Part shown: positions 24,937 to 32,741 of the stretch, piece after piece | Layout: each line of letters begins with the position of its first letter | Numbering within the stretch: position 1 is the stretch's first letter | From: Kribbella sp. ALI-6-A | Lineage (GTDB): Bacteria > Actinomycetota > Actinomycetes > Propionibacteriales > Kribbellaceae | Direction of reading: 5' to 3' | Assembly: GCF_001984195.1 (NCBI RefSeq) | Contig: NZ_MTQN01000012.1 | Location: 992,001-1,056,000 of the forward strand | DNA: 64,000 nucleotides | Notes under the pieces: generated by a model | Databases searched by the model: none | Told to the model about the DNA's origin: nothing | Seen by the model: only the letters and a program-made list of their open reading frames with translations | Made by a program: the position numbers and the translations under genes

Positions 24937-25668
24937 ATGCAGTTCGACGGCACTGAGCTCGACACCACCGTGTGGTCGCCGTACTACCTGCCGCACTGGA
25001 GCTCCCGCGCCGCCTCGGCGGCCCAGTACGAGCTGGACGGCTCTCACCTGCGCCTGTTCATCCCACCGGACCAGGGCCTCTGGTGCGCCGACGATCACCA
25101 ACCACCACTGCGCGTCTCCGGCATCCAGTCGGGCAACTACTCGGGCCCGGTCGGCAGCACGGTCGGCCAGCAGCCGTACCGCGACGGACTGGTGGTCCGC
25201 GAGCAGCAGGACCCCTTCTGGGGCTGGACGCCCCACTTCGGCCGCATCGAGCTCCGCGCCCGGGCAGACCTGTCCCCACGCTCGATGGTGTCGCTGTGGA
25301 TGGTCGGCCTCGAGGACCGGCCCGAGCGCTGCGCGGAGATCTGCGTGATGGAGGTCTTCGGTAACGCGCTGCAACCGGGTTCGGCCGCGGTCGGCATGGG
25401 TCTGCACAGCTTCCGCGACCCGTCGGTGCCCGAGGACTTCGAGGCGGTCCGGCTCCCGATCGACGTCGCCGAGTTCCACACCTACGCCGTCGAGTGGACC
25501 GCCGAGCAGGCCGAGTTCTTCGTCGACGACCAGCCCGTACGCCGCTGCCCCGCGCCGCCCGCCTATCCGCTGCAGCTGATGCTCGCCGTCTTCGATTTTC
25601 CCGACTGGTCGACCGGCTCCGACGACCACCTCGTGCCCAGCTTCACCGTGGACTACGTACGGGGCTGA
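24937..25668 (+). CDS. Glycoside hydrolase family 16-like protein
   Basis: A 243-residue beta-jellyroll protein without a signal peptide. The GH16 hallmarks are GRIELRARADLSP near residue 103 and the active-site strand RCAEICVMEVFG, where Glu134 and Glu139 align with nucleophile and acid/base of the ExDxxE motif, but the middle Asp is replaced by Cys136. HTYAVEWTAEQAEFFVDD is the conserved C-terminal strand. Known relatives cleave beta-glucans; the missing Asp and cytoplasmic location leave activity uncertain. ATG 24937 is used. Its 3' end overlaps the convergent regulator gene by 26 bp. Confidence 0.78.
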   Translation: MQFDGTELDTTVWSPYYLPHWSSRAASAAQYELDGSHLRLFIPPDQGLWCADDHQPPLRVSGIQSGNYSGPVGSTVGQQPYRDGLVVREQQDPFWGWTPHFGRIELRARADLSPRSMVSLWMVGLEDRPERCAEICVMEVFGNALQPGSAAVGMGLHSFRDPSVPEDFEAVRLPIDVAEFHTYAVEWTAEQAEFFVDDQPVRRCPAPPAYPLQLMLAVFDFPDWSTGSDDHLVPSFTVDYVRG

Positions 25669-26488
25669 CGCTTGGTTGCTCGGCTGCCAGGTGAGCGAGC
25701 AGCTCCAGCTTCTCGTGGGACGGCGTACCGGGCGCAGCGTGGTAGGTGATCAGCATCTGGCCGCCTGTGCCGGGCAGAGCCAGCTTCTCGTACTGCAGGT
25801 CGAGCGCACCGACCTGTGGGTGGTTCAGCTGTGTCAGCCCGCTCGTCTTGAGCCGTACGTCCTGACGTGCCCAGAGCATTCGGAACCGCTCGCTGTGCAC
25901 GCTCAGTTCTCCGATCAGCTCCAGCAGCCGCGGATCGTCGAGCGAGTCGGCGATCACCGAGCGCAGGTAGGCGACAGCCTTGGCGGTCATGCCCTCCCAG
26001 TCGCGGTAGAGCTCCCGCATCTCCGGCTCCAGGAACGCCGCTCGCAACGAGTTCACGCCCGGCGCGAAGTAGGGGCTGAGGGCAACAGCCAGCGGATTGG
26101 CGGCCAGTGTCGTCAGATAGCGACCCTGCACCAGCGCCGGAGTCGTCGGCCAGCTGTCGATCAGGCTCAGGACTCCCGCACCGACCTTCTCCGGCTTTGG
26201 GGCCCGGCGCCTCGCCGGCCTGGCCGGTTCGGCCAGCTTCTTCAAGTAGGACTCGGCATCCGCGTCCAGCTGGAGCGCCCGAGCCAGCGAGCTCACCACC
26301 TGGTCCGACGGATGCTGGTCACGGCCCTGCTCGAGGCGCAGGTAGTACTCGACGCTGATCCCTGCAAGCAGCGCGACTTCCTCACGGCGCAGACCGGGCA
26401 CCCGTCGACGGCTGCCGCCGGGGAGTCCGACGTCCTGCGGCCGCAGACGCTCACGGCGCACCTTCAGGTACTCGCCGAGATTGCTCAT
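25643..26488 (-). CDS. XRE-family regulator with MmyB-like ligand-binding domain
   Basis: A 281-residue regulator. The N-terminal helix-turn-helix (MSNLGEYLKVRRERL, then VPGLRREEVALLAGISVEYY, residues about 1-80) is followed by an MmyB-like PAS-fold domain (about 105-265) with LAANPLAVALSPYFAPG and LLWARQDV-type segments. Family members are commonly divergent from a short-chain dehydrogenase that they control, as here. The ligand is thought to be fatty-acid-like in one characterised member; not known here. Start at ATG 26488; the longer open frame to 26668 is rejected. Confidence 0.88.
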   Translation of the reverse strand: MSNLGEYLKVRRERLRPQDVGLPGGSRRRVPGLRREEVALLAGISVEYYLRLEQGRDQHPSDQVVSSLARALQLDADAESYLKKLAEPARPARRRAPKPEKVGAGVLSLIDSWPTTPALVQGRYLTTLAANPLAVALSPYFAPGVNSLRAAFLEPEMRELYRDWEGMTAKAVAYLRSVIADSLDDPRLLELIGELSVHSERFRMLWARQDVRLKTSGLTQLNHPQVGALDLQYEKLALPGTGGQMLITYHAAPGTPSHEKLELLAHLAAEQPSVSPVRSPR

Positions 26489-26588
26489 GGCACCAGAGTA
26501 GGTCGCCGTACTCCGCTCATCCTGTCCCTGCTGATACCAGTGTGAGCAGGGCCTTCTCCGCCGTCCTTCGGCGAGCCAGCCTCGACGC

Positions 26589-27500
26589 ATGACCACCTTT
26601 GGATTCAGCACGACCGCCGACGAAGTCCTGGCCGGCGTAGACCTCACCGATCGGCGCGCACTGGTCACCGGAGCGACCTCCGGTGTCGGAGTGGAGACCG
26701 CTCGGGCCCTGGCCGCTCACGGGGCCGCAGTGGTGCTCGGCGTACGGAACGTCGAGGCTGGTGAGCGGATTGCGGCCCAGCTGAAGGAGTCGACCGGCAA
26801 CGGCTCCGTCACCGTCGGCCGGCTCGACCTGTCGGACCTTGGATCGGTTCGCTCGTTCACTGCCGAGTGGGACGGGCCTCTGGACCTGCTGATCAACAAC
26901 GCGGGCATCATGGCGACACCGGAGCTCACCCGTACGCCGGAGGGCCACGAGCTGCAGTTCGCTGTGAACTACCTCGGCCACTTCGCCCTCACCACCGGGC
27001 TGTACCCGGCGCTGGCCCACTCCGGCCGATCCCGCATCGTCTCGCTCAGCTCGAACGCGCACCTGTTCGCACCGTTCAGCTTCGACGACTACGACTATCT
27101 GTTCCGCCAGTACGACCCGGTCACCGCGTACGGCGAGTCCAAGACCGCCACTGCGCTGCTCGCCGTCGAGGCGGACCGACGCTGGGCGACCGACGGGATC
27201 AGGGCGAACGCCGTGCATCCCGGTGCGATCGCCACCAACCTGCAGCAGCACACCGGTGGGCTCAGGACACCTGCAGAGCGCCGCAAGACCGTCGAGCAAG
27301 GCGCTGCGACCTCTGTGTTCGCCGCGGCCTCTCCGTTGGTCGAGCGGATCGGCGGACGGTACTTCGAGGACTGCGCCGAAGCGGAGCTCCGGACCGAGCG
27401 CCCGCCGCTGTTCGGAGGCGGCGTGGCACCCTTCGCGCTCGACCCGGCGAACGCCAGCCGGCTCTGGGACCTGGGCGAGCGGCTGCTTGCTACAGTCTGA
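26589..27500 (+). CDS. Short-chain dehydrogenase/reductase
   Basis: A 303-residue Rossmann-fold oxidoreductase. VTGATSGVGVETARAL near residue 25 is the NAD(P) glycine motif, LDLLINNAGIMATPEL the NNAG motif, IVSLSSNAH carries the catalytic Ser, and TAYGESKTATALL the YxxSK pair. It resembles the retinol-dehydrogenase/WWOX-like SDR group. It is divergent from the MmyB-type regulator, which likely controls it. The promoter of the following trp leader overlaps its last codons. Confidence 0.87.
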   Translation: MTTFGFSTTADEVLAGVDLTDRRALVTGATSGVGVETARALAAHGAAVVLGVRNVEAGERIAAQLKESTGNGSVTVGRLDLSDLGSVRSFTAEWDGPLDLLINNAGIMATPELTRTPEGHELQFAVNYLGHFALTTGLYPALAHSGRSRIVSLSSNAHLFAPFSFDDYDYLFRQYDPVTAYGESKTATALLAVEADRRWATDGIRANAVHPGAIATNLQQHTGGLRTPAERRKTVEQGAATSVFAAASPLVERIGGRYFEDCAEAELRTERPPLFGGGVAPFALDPANASRLWDLGERLLATV

Positions 27501-27502
27501 GC

Positions 27503-27541
27503 ATGTCCGCGCGCCTGAGCAGCTGGTGGCCCGTCTCCTAG
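27503..27541 (+). CDS. trpL: trp leader peptide
   Basis: A 12-codon reading frame, MSARLSSWWPVS, with two adjacent Trp codons at 27524-27529, directly upstream of the attenuator and of trpD. It lies too close to the preceding stop (27500) to be anything but a leader. An extended -10 (TGC TACAGT, 27488-27496) places the transcription start at or next to its ATG, so it is probably leaderless. Ribosome stalling at the Trp pair when charged tRNA-Trp is scarce would switch the RNA to the antiterminator. Confidence 0.85.
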   Translation: MSARLSSWWPVS

Positions 27542-27589
27542 ACGGCCCCCTTCTGCTGCGCGCTCACCGGCCGTCTCGTCGAGGCGGCC
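27531..27589 (+). promoter_or_regulatory. Trp-type transcription attenuator upstream of trpD
   Basis: Region 1 CCGTCT (27531-27536) overlaps the end of the leader peptide and pairs with region 2 AGACGG (27540-27545). Region 2 AGACGGCC (27540-27547) is also exactly complementary to region 3 GGCCGTCT (27569-27576), forming the antiterminator. Region 3 GGCCGTCTC pairs with region 4 GAGGCGGCC (27581-27589) around a GTC loop, forming the terminator, followed by GTTGCTGTATCT. This is the classic mutually exclusive 1:2/3:4 versus 2:3 layout. Confidence 0.85.
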
Positions 27590-27638
27590 GTTGCTGTATC
27601 TCCTCGTCGGGGCGACCCCGCACCCACCGAGGAACCCC

Positions 27639-28643
27639 ATGGCGCTCACCGCTCGACGTACCTGGTCCGGCCTGATCACCGACCTGCTCACCGGTCACGA
27701 CCTGACGCCGGACGACACTGCCTGGGCCATGGACCGCGTGGTGGCCGGCGAGGCGTCGTCAGCTCAGGTGGCGGGCTTCCTGGTCGCCCTGCGCGCCAAG
27801 GGCGAGACACCGGCCGAGATCGCTGGGCTGGCGGCGGTGCTGCGAGCCGCCGCGACTCCTGTGCGGGTCCCGGGACCGCTGATCGACATCGTCGGCACCG
27901 GCGGCGACAGGCTGGGTGCGGTGAACATCTCCACAATGGCGTCGATCGTCGTCGCCGCCACCGGGGCGGCTGTGGTGAAGCACGGCGGAAGGGCAGCGTC
28001 GTCGAGCACTGGCGGTTCGGCCGATCTGGTGAAGGCACTGGGTGTGCCGCTCGACCTGCCCGCAGCGGAGTCCGTCCGGCTGGCCGGGATCGCCTTCCTG
28101 CACGCACCGCAGTACAACCCGGCGCTGCGTCACGTCGGCGCCGTACGCCGTGAGCTGGCGGTCCCGACCGCCTTCAACGTGCTCGGGCCGCTGATCAACC
28201 CCGCAGACCCGAAGCACGGGCTGATCGGGGTGGCGGACGAGCGGATGCTGCCGGTGGTCGCTTCGGTGCTTGCCGAGCGCGGCTGCTCGGTCCTGGTCGT
28301 GCGCGGCTCGGACGGCCTCGACAAGCTGACCACTACCGGGCCGTCGCGAGTGCTGACGGTCCGGGACGGCGCGGTGAGCTCGGCCGTCTTCGATCCGCGC
28401 TCGGTCGGTATCCCGCTGAGCGCCCCGGCGGACCTGTGCGACCCGGACCCGGTGGCCGTCGTACGGCGGCTGCTGGCGGGTGAGCCTGGCGCCGTACGGG
28501 ACGTCGTACTGCTCAATGCGGCGGCTGCGCTGAGCACACTGCCCGACGGGCGATCGCTGGAGACCTGTCTGGAGCAGTGCGCCGCTGCGATCGACAGCGG
28601 AGCAGCTGCGGCGACGCTCGACCGCTGGGTCGGCATAGCCTGA
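27639..28643 (+). CDS. trpD: Anthranilate phosphoribosyltransferase
   Basis: A 334-residue enzyme that transfers phosphoribosyl from PRPP to anthranilate in tryptophan synthesis. The IDIVGTGGDRLGAVNIST segment near residue 85 is the PRPP-binding loop, VKHGGRAASSSTGGSADL near 113 the anthranilate/pyrophosphate site, and NVLGPLINPADPKHGL the conserved C-terminal motif. ATG 27639 has GAGG 6 bp upstream. No other trp gene lies nearby, so trpD stands alone behind its own attenuator (27503-27589). Confidence 0.94.
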   Translation: MALTARRTWSGLITDLLTGHDLTPDDTAWAMDRVVAGEASSAQVAGFLVALRAKGETPAEIAGLAAVLRAAATPVRVPGPLIDIVGTGGDRLGAVNISTMASIVVAATGAAVVKHGGRAASSSTGGSADLVKALGVPLDLPAAESVRLAGIAFLHAPQYNPALRHVGAVRRELAVPTAFNVLGPLINPADPKHGLIGVADERMLPVVASVLAERGCSVLVVRGSDGLDKLTTTGPSRVLTVRDGAVSSAVFDPRSVGIPLSAPADLCDPDPVAVVRRLLAGEPGAVRDVVLLNAAAALSTLPDGRSLETCLEQCAAAIDSGAAAATLDRWVGIA

Positions 28644-28647
28644 CCGG

Positions 28648-29553
28648 ATGGATCAGGAGGCGTTCGGGCAGCTCGTCGGGCGGCTGCGTGGCGAGCTGCA
28701 CGCGCATTGCTACCGCATGCTCGGTTCGGACCACGACGCCGAGGACGCGGTGCAGGAGACGCTGCTGCGCGCGTGGAACGCCATCGACCGGTTCGAGGAC
28801 CGCGGCGGGTTGCGGCCCTGGCTCTACAAGATCGCCACCAACCGGTGCCTGACGCTGATCGAGCGCCGAGGGCGTCGGGACGTGCCGGCCGGGGACGCCG
28901 TACAGGAGGCGTTGCCGGAGCACCGGCTGGCCTGGACTGCTTCGCTGGACCCGGAGGCGCGGGTCGTGGCACTGGAGAGCGTAGAGCTGGCCTTCGTCGC
29001 GTCGCTGCAGCAGCTGTCGCCGTTGCAGCGGGCAGTGCTGCTGCTGCGCGACGTACTGGCGTTCGCGGCGCGGGAGGTGGCCGAGCAGCTCGACACGACG
29101 GTTGCTGCGGTCAACAGTGCGCTGCAGCGGGCGCGGCAGGTGGTCGGCGCCGGCGCTACCCAGCAGCAGGTCCTGGCGTCGCTCGGTGAGGACGGGCAGC
29201 GCGAGGTGGCCCGCCGGTACGTGGCCGCGTGGGAGGCGCGTGACGTCGACGCGATCGTCGCGATGCTGACCGAGGACGCGAAGTACTCGATGCCACCACT
29301 GCCGGAGTGGTACGCCGGGCACGCCGGGATTCGCGGGTTCCTGCTGGACGGGCCGCTGCGGTCGGAGTGGCGGTTCATACCCGCGCGGGCGAACGGGCAG
29401 CTCGCGTTCGGCACGTACCGGCTGGTCGACGGGCGGTTCGAGCCGTGCGGGCTGGACGTCGTCACGCTGCGCGGCTCGGCGATCACGGAGGTCGTGTCGT
29501 TCCTGGAGGCCGACTTCCCGTCGTACGGGCTGCCGGCTTCGCTGCCGCGATGA
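28648..29553 (+). CDS. SigG-like ECF sigma factor with SnoaL-like C-terminal domain
   Basis: A 301-residue ECF sigma factor of the TIGR02960 (SigX5/SigG-like) type. Region 2 is HAHCYRMLGSDHDAEDAVQE (residues about 18-38) and region 4 is LSPLQRAVLLLRDVLAFAA followed by AREVAEQLDTTVAAVNSALQ. The last 110 residues form a SnoaL/NTF2-like fold (YVAAWEARDVDAIVAMLTED) that probably acts in place of an anti-sigma factor. It starts 4 bp after the trpD stop, yet functional linkage to tryptophan is unlikely. The protein at 29609 is a probable target or partner. Confidence 0.87.
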   Translation: MDQEAFGQLVGRLRGELHAHCYRMLGSDHDAEDAVQETLLRAWNAIDRFEDRGGLRPWLYKIATNRCLTLIERRGRRDVPAGDAVQEALPEHRLAWTASLDPEARVVALESVELAFVASLQQLSPLQRAVLLLRDVLAFAAREVAEQLDTTVAAVNSALQRARQVVGAGATQQQVLASLGEDGQREVARRYVAAWEARDVDAIVAMLTEDAKYSMPPLPEWYAGHAGIRGFLLDGPLRSEWRFIPARANGQLAFGTYRLVDGRFEPCGLDVVTLRGSAITEVVSFLEADFPSYGLPASLPR

Positions 29554-29608
29554 GTTTCGGGTCCGGGCGGGGTTCCAGTGCTGACAACCCCGTACGAGAG
29601 GACCCGAG

Positions 29609-30367
29609 ATGGACGAGATTCGCGAACTGATCGAGCGCTGGGTCGCCGCGGTACACGCCGGCGACCTGGCCACGGTGCTGGCCGACCACTCCGAGGACAT
29701 CGTGATGTTCGACGTGCCACCGCCGTACGACGGGGTGCGGGGGCTGGCGGCGTACGAGGAGACGTGGCCGGGCTTCTTCGAGTGGCAGGCCACGGGCGCG
29801 TCGTTCGAGCTGGTGTCGCTGGAGATCACCGCCGGTTCGGATGTCGCCTTTGCTTTCGCGCTGCTCAAGTGCGGGATGCCGGACGAGACTGCCGACCGCC
29901 GGCTGCGATTGACCATCGGCCTGCGCAAGCTCGACGGCCGCTGGACCGTCACGCACGAGCACCACTCGTTCCCGCACGACGAGATCCCGTCGCCGGTCGG
30001 CGAGTCCGCCGTCCGTGAGGTGCTCGACGACTGGACCACGAAGACGGCCGCCGGCGACCTCGACGGCCTGATGGGATCCATCGCCCCCGACGTCGTCTCC
30101 TACGAACACGCCGGCCCACTCCAGTACGCGGGCCGCGACGCCGTGCGTGAGGTCTGTGCCGAGGGCCTGAAAACCCCGGCGACCTTCACCACTCCGGACC
30201 ACACGATCATCGCCCGAAACGATCTCGCCGTTGCCTGGGGCATCGATCACGTCACTGCGGAGACTGATGACGGCCGCGTCGAGTCGGAGTCGAGAGCCAC
30301 CCGGGTCTTCCGGCACGGGCCCGAGGGCTGGCAGTTGATCCACCAGCACCTGTCGTTCCCGCGGTGA
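29609..30367 (+). CDS. Tandem SnoaL-like domain protein
   Basis: A 252-residue protein built of two NTF2/SnoaL-like domains in tandem: residues 1-130 (ELIERWVAAVHAGDLATVLA, HHSFPHDE) and 135-252 (VREVLDDWTTKTAAGDLDGL, HQHLSFPR). Both end with the same H-H/Q-H-x-SFP pattern, indicating internal duplication. It follows the SigG-like gene by 55 bp with AGAGGACCCGAG before ATG 29609. Members of this family bind small hydrophobic ligands or act as isomerases; function here unknown. Confidence 0.78.
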   Translation: MDEIRELIERWVAAVHAGDLATVLADHSEDIVMFDVPPPYDGVRGLAAYEETWPGFFEWQATGASFELVSLEITAGSDVAFAFALLKCGMPDETADRRLRLTIGLRKLDGRWTVTHEHHSFPHDEIPSPVGESAVREVLDDWTTKTAAGDLDGLMGSIAPDVVSYEHAGPLQYAGRDAVREVCAEGLKTPATFTTPDHTIIARNDLAVAWGIDHVTAETDDGRVESESRATRVFRHGPEGWQLIHQHLSFPR

Positions 30368-30507
30368 CGTCGATCGTTTCGCGCCCTCGGCAACGATCCT
30401 TGGCCGGTACGGGCGGAGTACGGGCAGCGCGGTGACAAGGGCCGCTCGTAACGTCGCGCAGTGAAAAGCCGCCCCACGGCCAACCACGCACAACCAACGG
30501 AGCTCGA

Positions 30508-30951
30508 ATGGTGAAGAATCTCCTGCGATCGTTTCTCGTGATCCCGGCGCTCATGCTGGGGTTGTCGGCCGGCGTGGCCGGGAACGCACAACCCGCCGCG
30601 GCAGCGTCGGTCTATCTGGCGACGAACAACGGCGTGACGTACAGCTTCACGCAGAGCGTCCACAGTCCCGCGTTCAGCAACTCCAGAAGCGGCTACCTGA
30701 AGATCCACCTCCAGCGGTCGTGCGCGACCTCGACGGGGAGGTTCATCGTCCGGCTGCAGGAGCGCATCGGGACCAATTGGGTCGTACAAACCGTCACCGA
30801 GCCGATCAGCTGCAGCACCACCCGCAGCTACTTCACCCGCGAGTTCTCCTATCTGCCGTCGGGGACATATCGGATCGAGTTCTACTCACTGAGCGGGACC
30901 AGCCAGAAGCGCATCCACTACTGGGGCGTCTACCGGTCGGACAACCCCTGA
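30508..30951 (+). CDS. Small secreted protein
   Basis: A 147-residue exported protein. The signal peptide is MVKNLLRSFLVIPALMLGL onward with a likely cleavage after QPAAAAS near residue 35. The mature part is beta-rich (TYSFTQSVHSPAFSN, TYRIEFYSLSGTSQKR) with two cysteines (SCATS, SCSTT) that may form a disulfide. GGAG precedes ATG 30508 by 6-7 bp. No family recognised. A terminator follows 33 bp after the stop. Confidence 0.65.
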   Translation: MVKNLLRSFLVIPALMLGLSAGVAGNAQPAAAASVYLATNNGVTYSFTQSVHSPAFSNSRSGYLKIHLQRSCATSTGRFIVRLQERIGTNWVVQTVTEPISCSTTRSYFTREFSYLPSGTYRIEFYSLSGTSQKRIHYWGVYRSDNP

Positions 30952-30983
30952 CCCTGACCGCAATGAGCTCGAACTGACCAGTG

Positions 30984-31010
30984 AGCCGGCCGCCGAGGCG
31001 GCGGCCGGCT
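30984..31010 (+). terminator. Terminator after the small secreted protein
   Basis: Perfect 11-bp stem AGCCGGCCGCC / GGCGGCCGGCT with a 5-nt loop, followed by TCGGTCGCTT. Confidence 0.75.
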
Positions 31011-31064
31011 TCGGTCGCTTCCCCCGGTGTCTTCGCAGGTCACAGGCCGTTTCGAGATGCCTTC

Positions 31065-31127
31065 GGCGGAGGGCGTGGGATTCGAACCCACGATGACGGT
31101 CACCCGCCATACCGGTTTTCAAGACCA
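31065..31127 (-). repeat. attL: 63-bp duplicate of the tRNA-Ser 3' part
   Basis: Identical to 34921-34983 and covering the T arm, variable arm and the anticodon loop up to the 3' side of the anticodon stem. It lacks the 5' half of the tRNA, so it is not a functional tRNA. About 35 bp further left the two copies stay recognisably similar (GCAGGTCA.AGGC). Confidence 0.88.
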
Positions 31128-31198
31128 CGGCGCCCTACAACTTCAACACGCGTCTGACCTGCGGAAACCTCCCGCCGATAACCGGATCGAGGGCCCGC

Positions 31199-31229
31199 CA
31201 TTGCACGTATTTTGCACGTTGAGCCGAAA
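31199..31229 (+). repeat. 31-bp direct repeat, left copy (possible arm site)
   Basis: CATTGCACGTATTTTGCACG followed by TTGAGCCGAAA. A second copy at 34788-34818 is identical at 26 of 31 positions and in the same orientation. Both lie just inside the att repeats and contain two TGCACG units, as expected of integrase arm-type binding sites. Confidence 0.55.
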
Positions 31230-31307
31230 ACGACGGACCGCAGGACAGAGCACAGCCGCCACTGCAACGGCCCCGTGGCCCGCAGATCGGCAGTCCGCAT
31301 CCACATA

Positions 31308-31852
31308 TCAAGGTGGCAACTGGCGACCGTAGTCAGCGGCATTCGTACCGCGACGGAGCCGCCGGAGTACACGCCGGCTGAGGGGGAGACGGGGCACTGC
31401 AAGATCCGCGCGCATCGTCCGAACAAGCTTCGCGGTTCGATCGTCAACGGCATCCAGTGCGGACGCCATTTCTAGTCTTGCCTCCTCCGTCCGCCCCTCA
31501 GAGACCCACGCCAGGACCAGGTTCGTTGCTTCAGCCTGGAGTCGCATGATGGCGAGGACGTCGTCCGTGACGTCCTTACTCCCGTACAACTGCAACTCGC
31601 TAAACAGCTTGTCTATCTTCTCCTCGTAGCCCCTGGCCCAATCCAGAGGGCCCTTTCAGATCGGGCGGCGTCTCGCACCCAGTTGCTGTGCTGATTGAAG
31701 AGGCGGAGGAACTCGGCGTAGATCGATTCGAGTCGGGCGTGTTGCCGCGCCTCGCGCTGAGTCCTTCTGCCGCCGAAGTAGGTTCCCGCGATGCCGGCAA
31801 TTCCCAAAGCTGCGGTGGGGATCTGCTTCACCAACTCTTCGGCCAGGCTCAT
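31308..31852 (-). pseudogene. Frameshifted membrane-anchored protein of the integrated element
   Basis: ATG 31852, with GGAG upstream, starts MSLAEELVKQIPTAALGIAG, a protein with one N-terminal hydrophobic segment (residues about 10-25) and a helical region (RLESIYAEFLRLFNQHSNWV). The frame closes early at 31613 after SERALW, but another frame continues smoothly with DWARGYEEKIDKLFSELQLY to a TGA at 31308. A 2-bp insertion or 1-bp deletion near 31650 would join them into one protein of about 170 residues. Function unknown; the N-terminus resembles small phage or element-encoded membrane proteins. Confidence 0.55.
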
Positions 31853-32004
31853 GCGCCGCTCCGTTCCGATCAGGGCTCCAGCACCCGACGGGGCTGTGAC
31901 GTCGGCTGGGAGCGTGGGGTTCCAAGCTGGCAGCAGGTGCGCACCCAATTCTCGCTCAGGTGGTCGAGTGGTTGAGGATGCCGCTCGTCAGGCTTTCAAA
32001 CCAG

Positions 32005-32042
32005 CGCCGGCCCCAACCGGAACTACGGGTTGGGGGCCGGCG
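32005..32042 (-). terminator. Strong hairpin inside the element
   Basis: CGCCGGCCCCAACC (32005-32018) pairs with GGTTGGGGGCCGGCG (32028-32042) with one bulge. On the minus strand it follows the reading frame ending at 32056 and is followed by a short T run. Confidence 0.75.
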
Positions 32043-32055
32043 TGCGCCCGGTCGG

Positions 32056-32345
32056 TCAGTTGCCGTACTTGGCGTCAATCGCCTCCATCGCTTGGCCTTC
32101 CATGCCGTCGAGCACCTTGGCGTAGATGCGGTTCAGCACCGCACCGGTCTCGCAGGATCGATCTGCCGCACGTCGCGAGCCGGCCGGGGCCCGTGCGCGT
32201 TGAACTGCACGTCAAGGTCTGCCTTCACCTGCGAAGCGGCATGCTCGGTCAGACCGTTACCGCGCCAGCCGTTGACGGCGCCATCCCAGACCCCGAAGGT
32301 GCCGTCACCGTTTGCCGATGGCCGCACGAAGAAGCGTCCAAGCAT
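32056..32345 (-). pseudogene. Small LexA-box-linked gene of the element, apparently frameshifted
   Basis: ATG 32345 starts MLGRFFVRPSANGDGTFGVW and runs to a TGA at 32133 (70 residues, including FNAHGPRPARDVRQIDPA). A second frame overlaps its end and continues VLNRIYAKVLDGMEGQAMEA to a TGA at 32056, just before the hairpin at 32005-32042. Either a frameshift split one gene of about 96 codons, or the 70-residue protein is intact and the rest is a fragment of another gene. The product is unrecognised. A perfect LexA box ends 22 bp upstream of the start, so it should be DNA-damage inducible. Confidence 0.5.
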
Positions 32346-32367
32346 GGTTCTACGGTAGCTCAGATCT

Positions 32368-32383
32368 TCGAACAGATGTTCGA
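32368..32383. promoter_or_regulatory. LexA (SOS) box in the element
   Basis: TCGAACAGATGTTCGA, a perfect palindrome matching the actinobacterial/Gram-positive LexA consensus TCGAAC-N4-GTTCGA. It lies 22 bp upstream of the minus-strand gene starting at 32345. Confidence 0.8.
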
Positions 32384-32392
32384 TGCTGGTTG

Positions 32393-32494
32393 GGGGACGT
32401 TACTGTCCCCGCTGTCCCCCTGTCCCCCTCAGCGCGCTGACCTGCGAATTTGCAGCCGGTTCAGGGGGACAGGGGCCCGCGTGTGCTGTCCCCC
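32393..32494. repeat. Cluster of GGGGACAG / CTGTCCCC repeats
   Basis: CTGTCCCC occurs at 32403, 32412, 32420 and 32486, GGGGACAG at 32465, and a partial GGGGAC at 32393. The first three are spaced 8-9 bp apart. Two inverted repeats result: GGGGAC-N6-GTCCCC (32393-32410), and 9-bp perfect arms 32464-32472 and 32486-32494. The density suggests a protein-binding region such as an iteron-like or operator array. There is no gene in 32384-32741. Confidence 0.6.
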
Positions 32495-32741
32495 GTACCC
32501 TCGGCATCCGGTACAGCAAGCGTGGTGCTCACCGCCTCGATGCCCGGGGGCGAGTTCCCAGCAAGTTCCAGCCTCCGGGTTGCGAGCGTCGCTGGAACAT
32601 AGGGGGACCTCGCCGGCGCCCGAAGGTTGACAGCGTGGCCCGAACGCTGCCTGTGAAAGCTTGTTCAACAGTGTCCGCCAGCGCCGCGGACGCTGGCATC
32701 CATAGGGATGATCCCCGGCGTGGACCCGGCAGACGTGCGCC

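Noticed and set aside
31065..31127. Second functional tRNA-Ser
   Set aside because: Only the 3' part from the anticodon loop onward is present; the 5' acceptor strand and D arm are missing.
32393..32494. GGGGACAG repeats as a CRISPR array
   Set aside because: The repeats are 8 bp long, in both orientations, with irregular short spacing.
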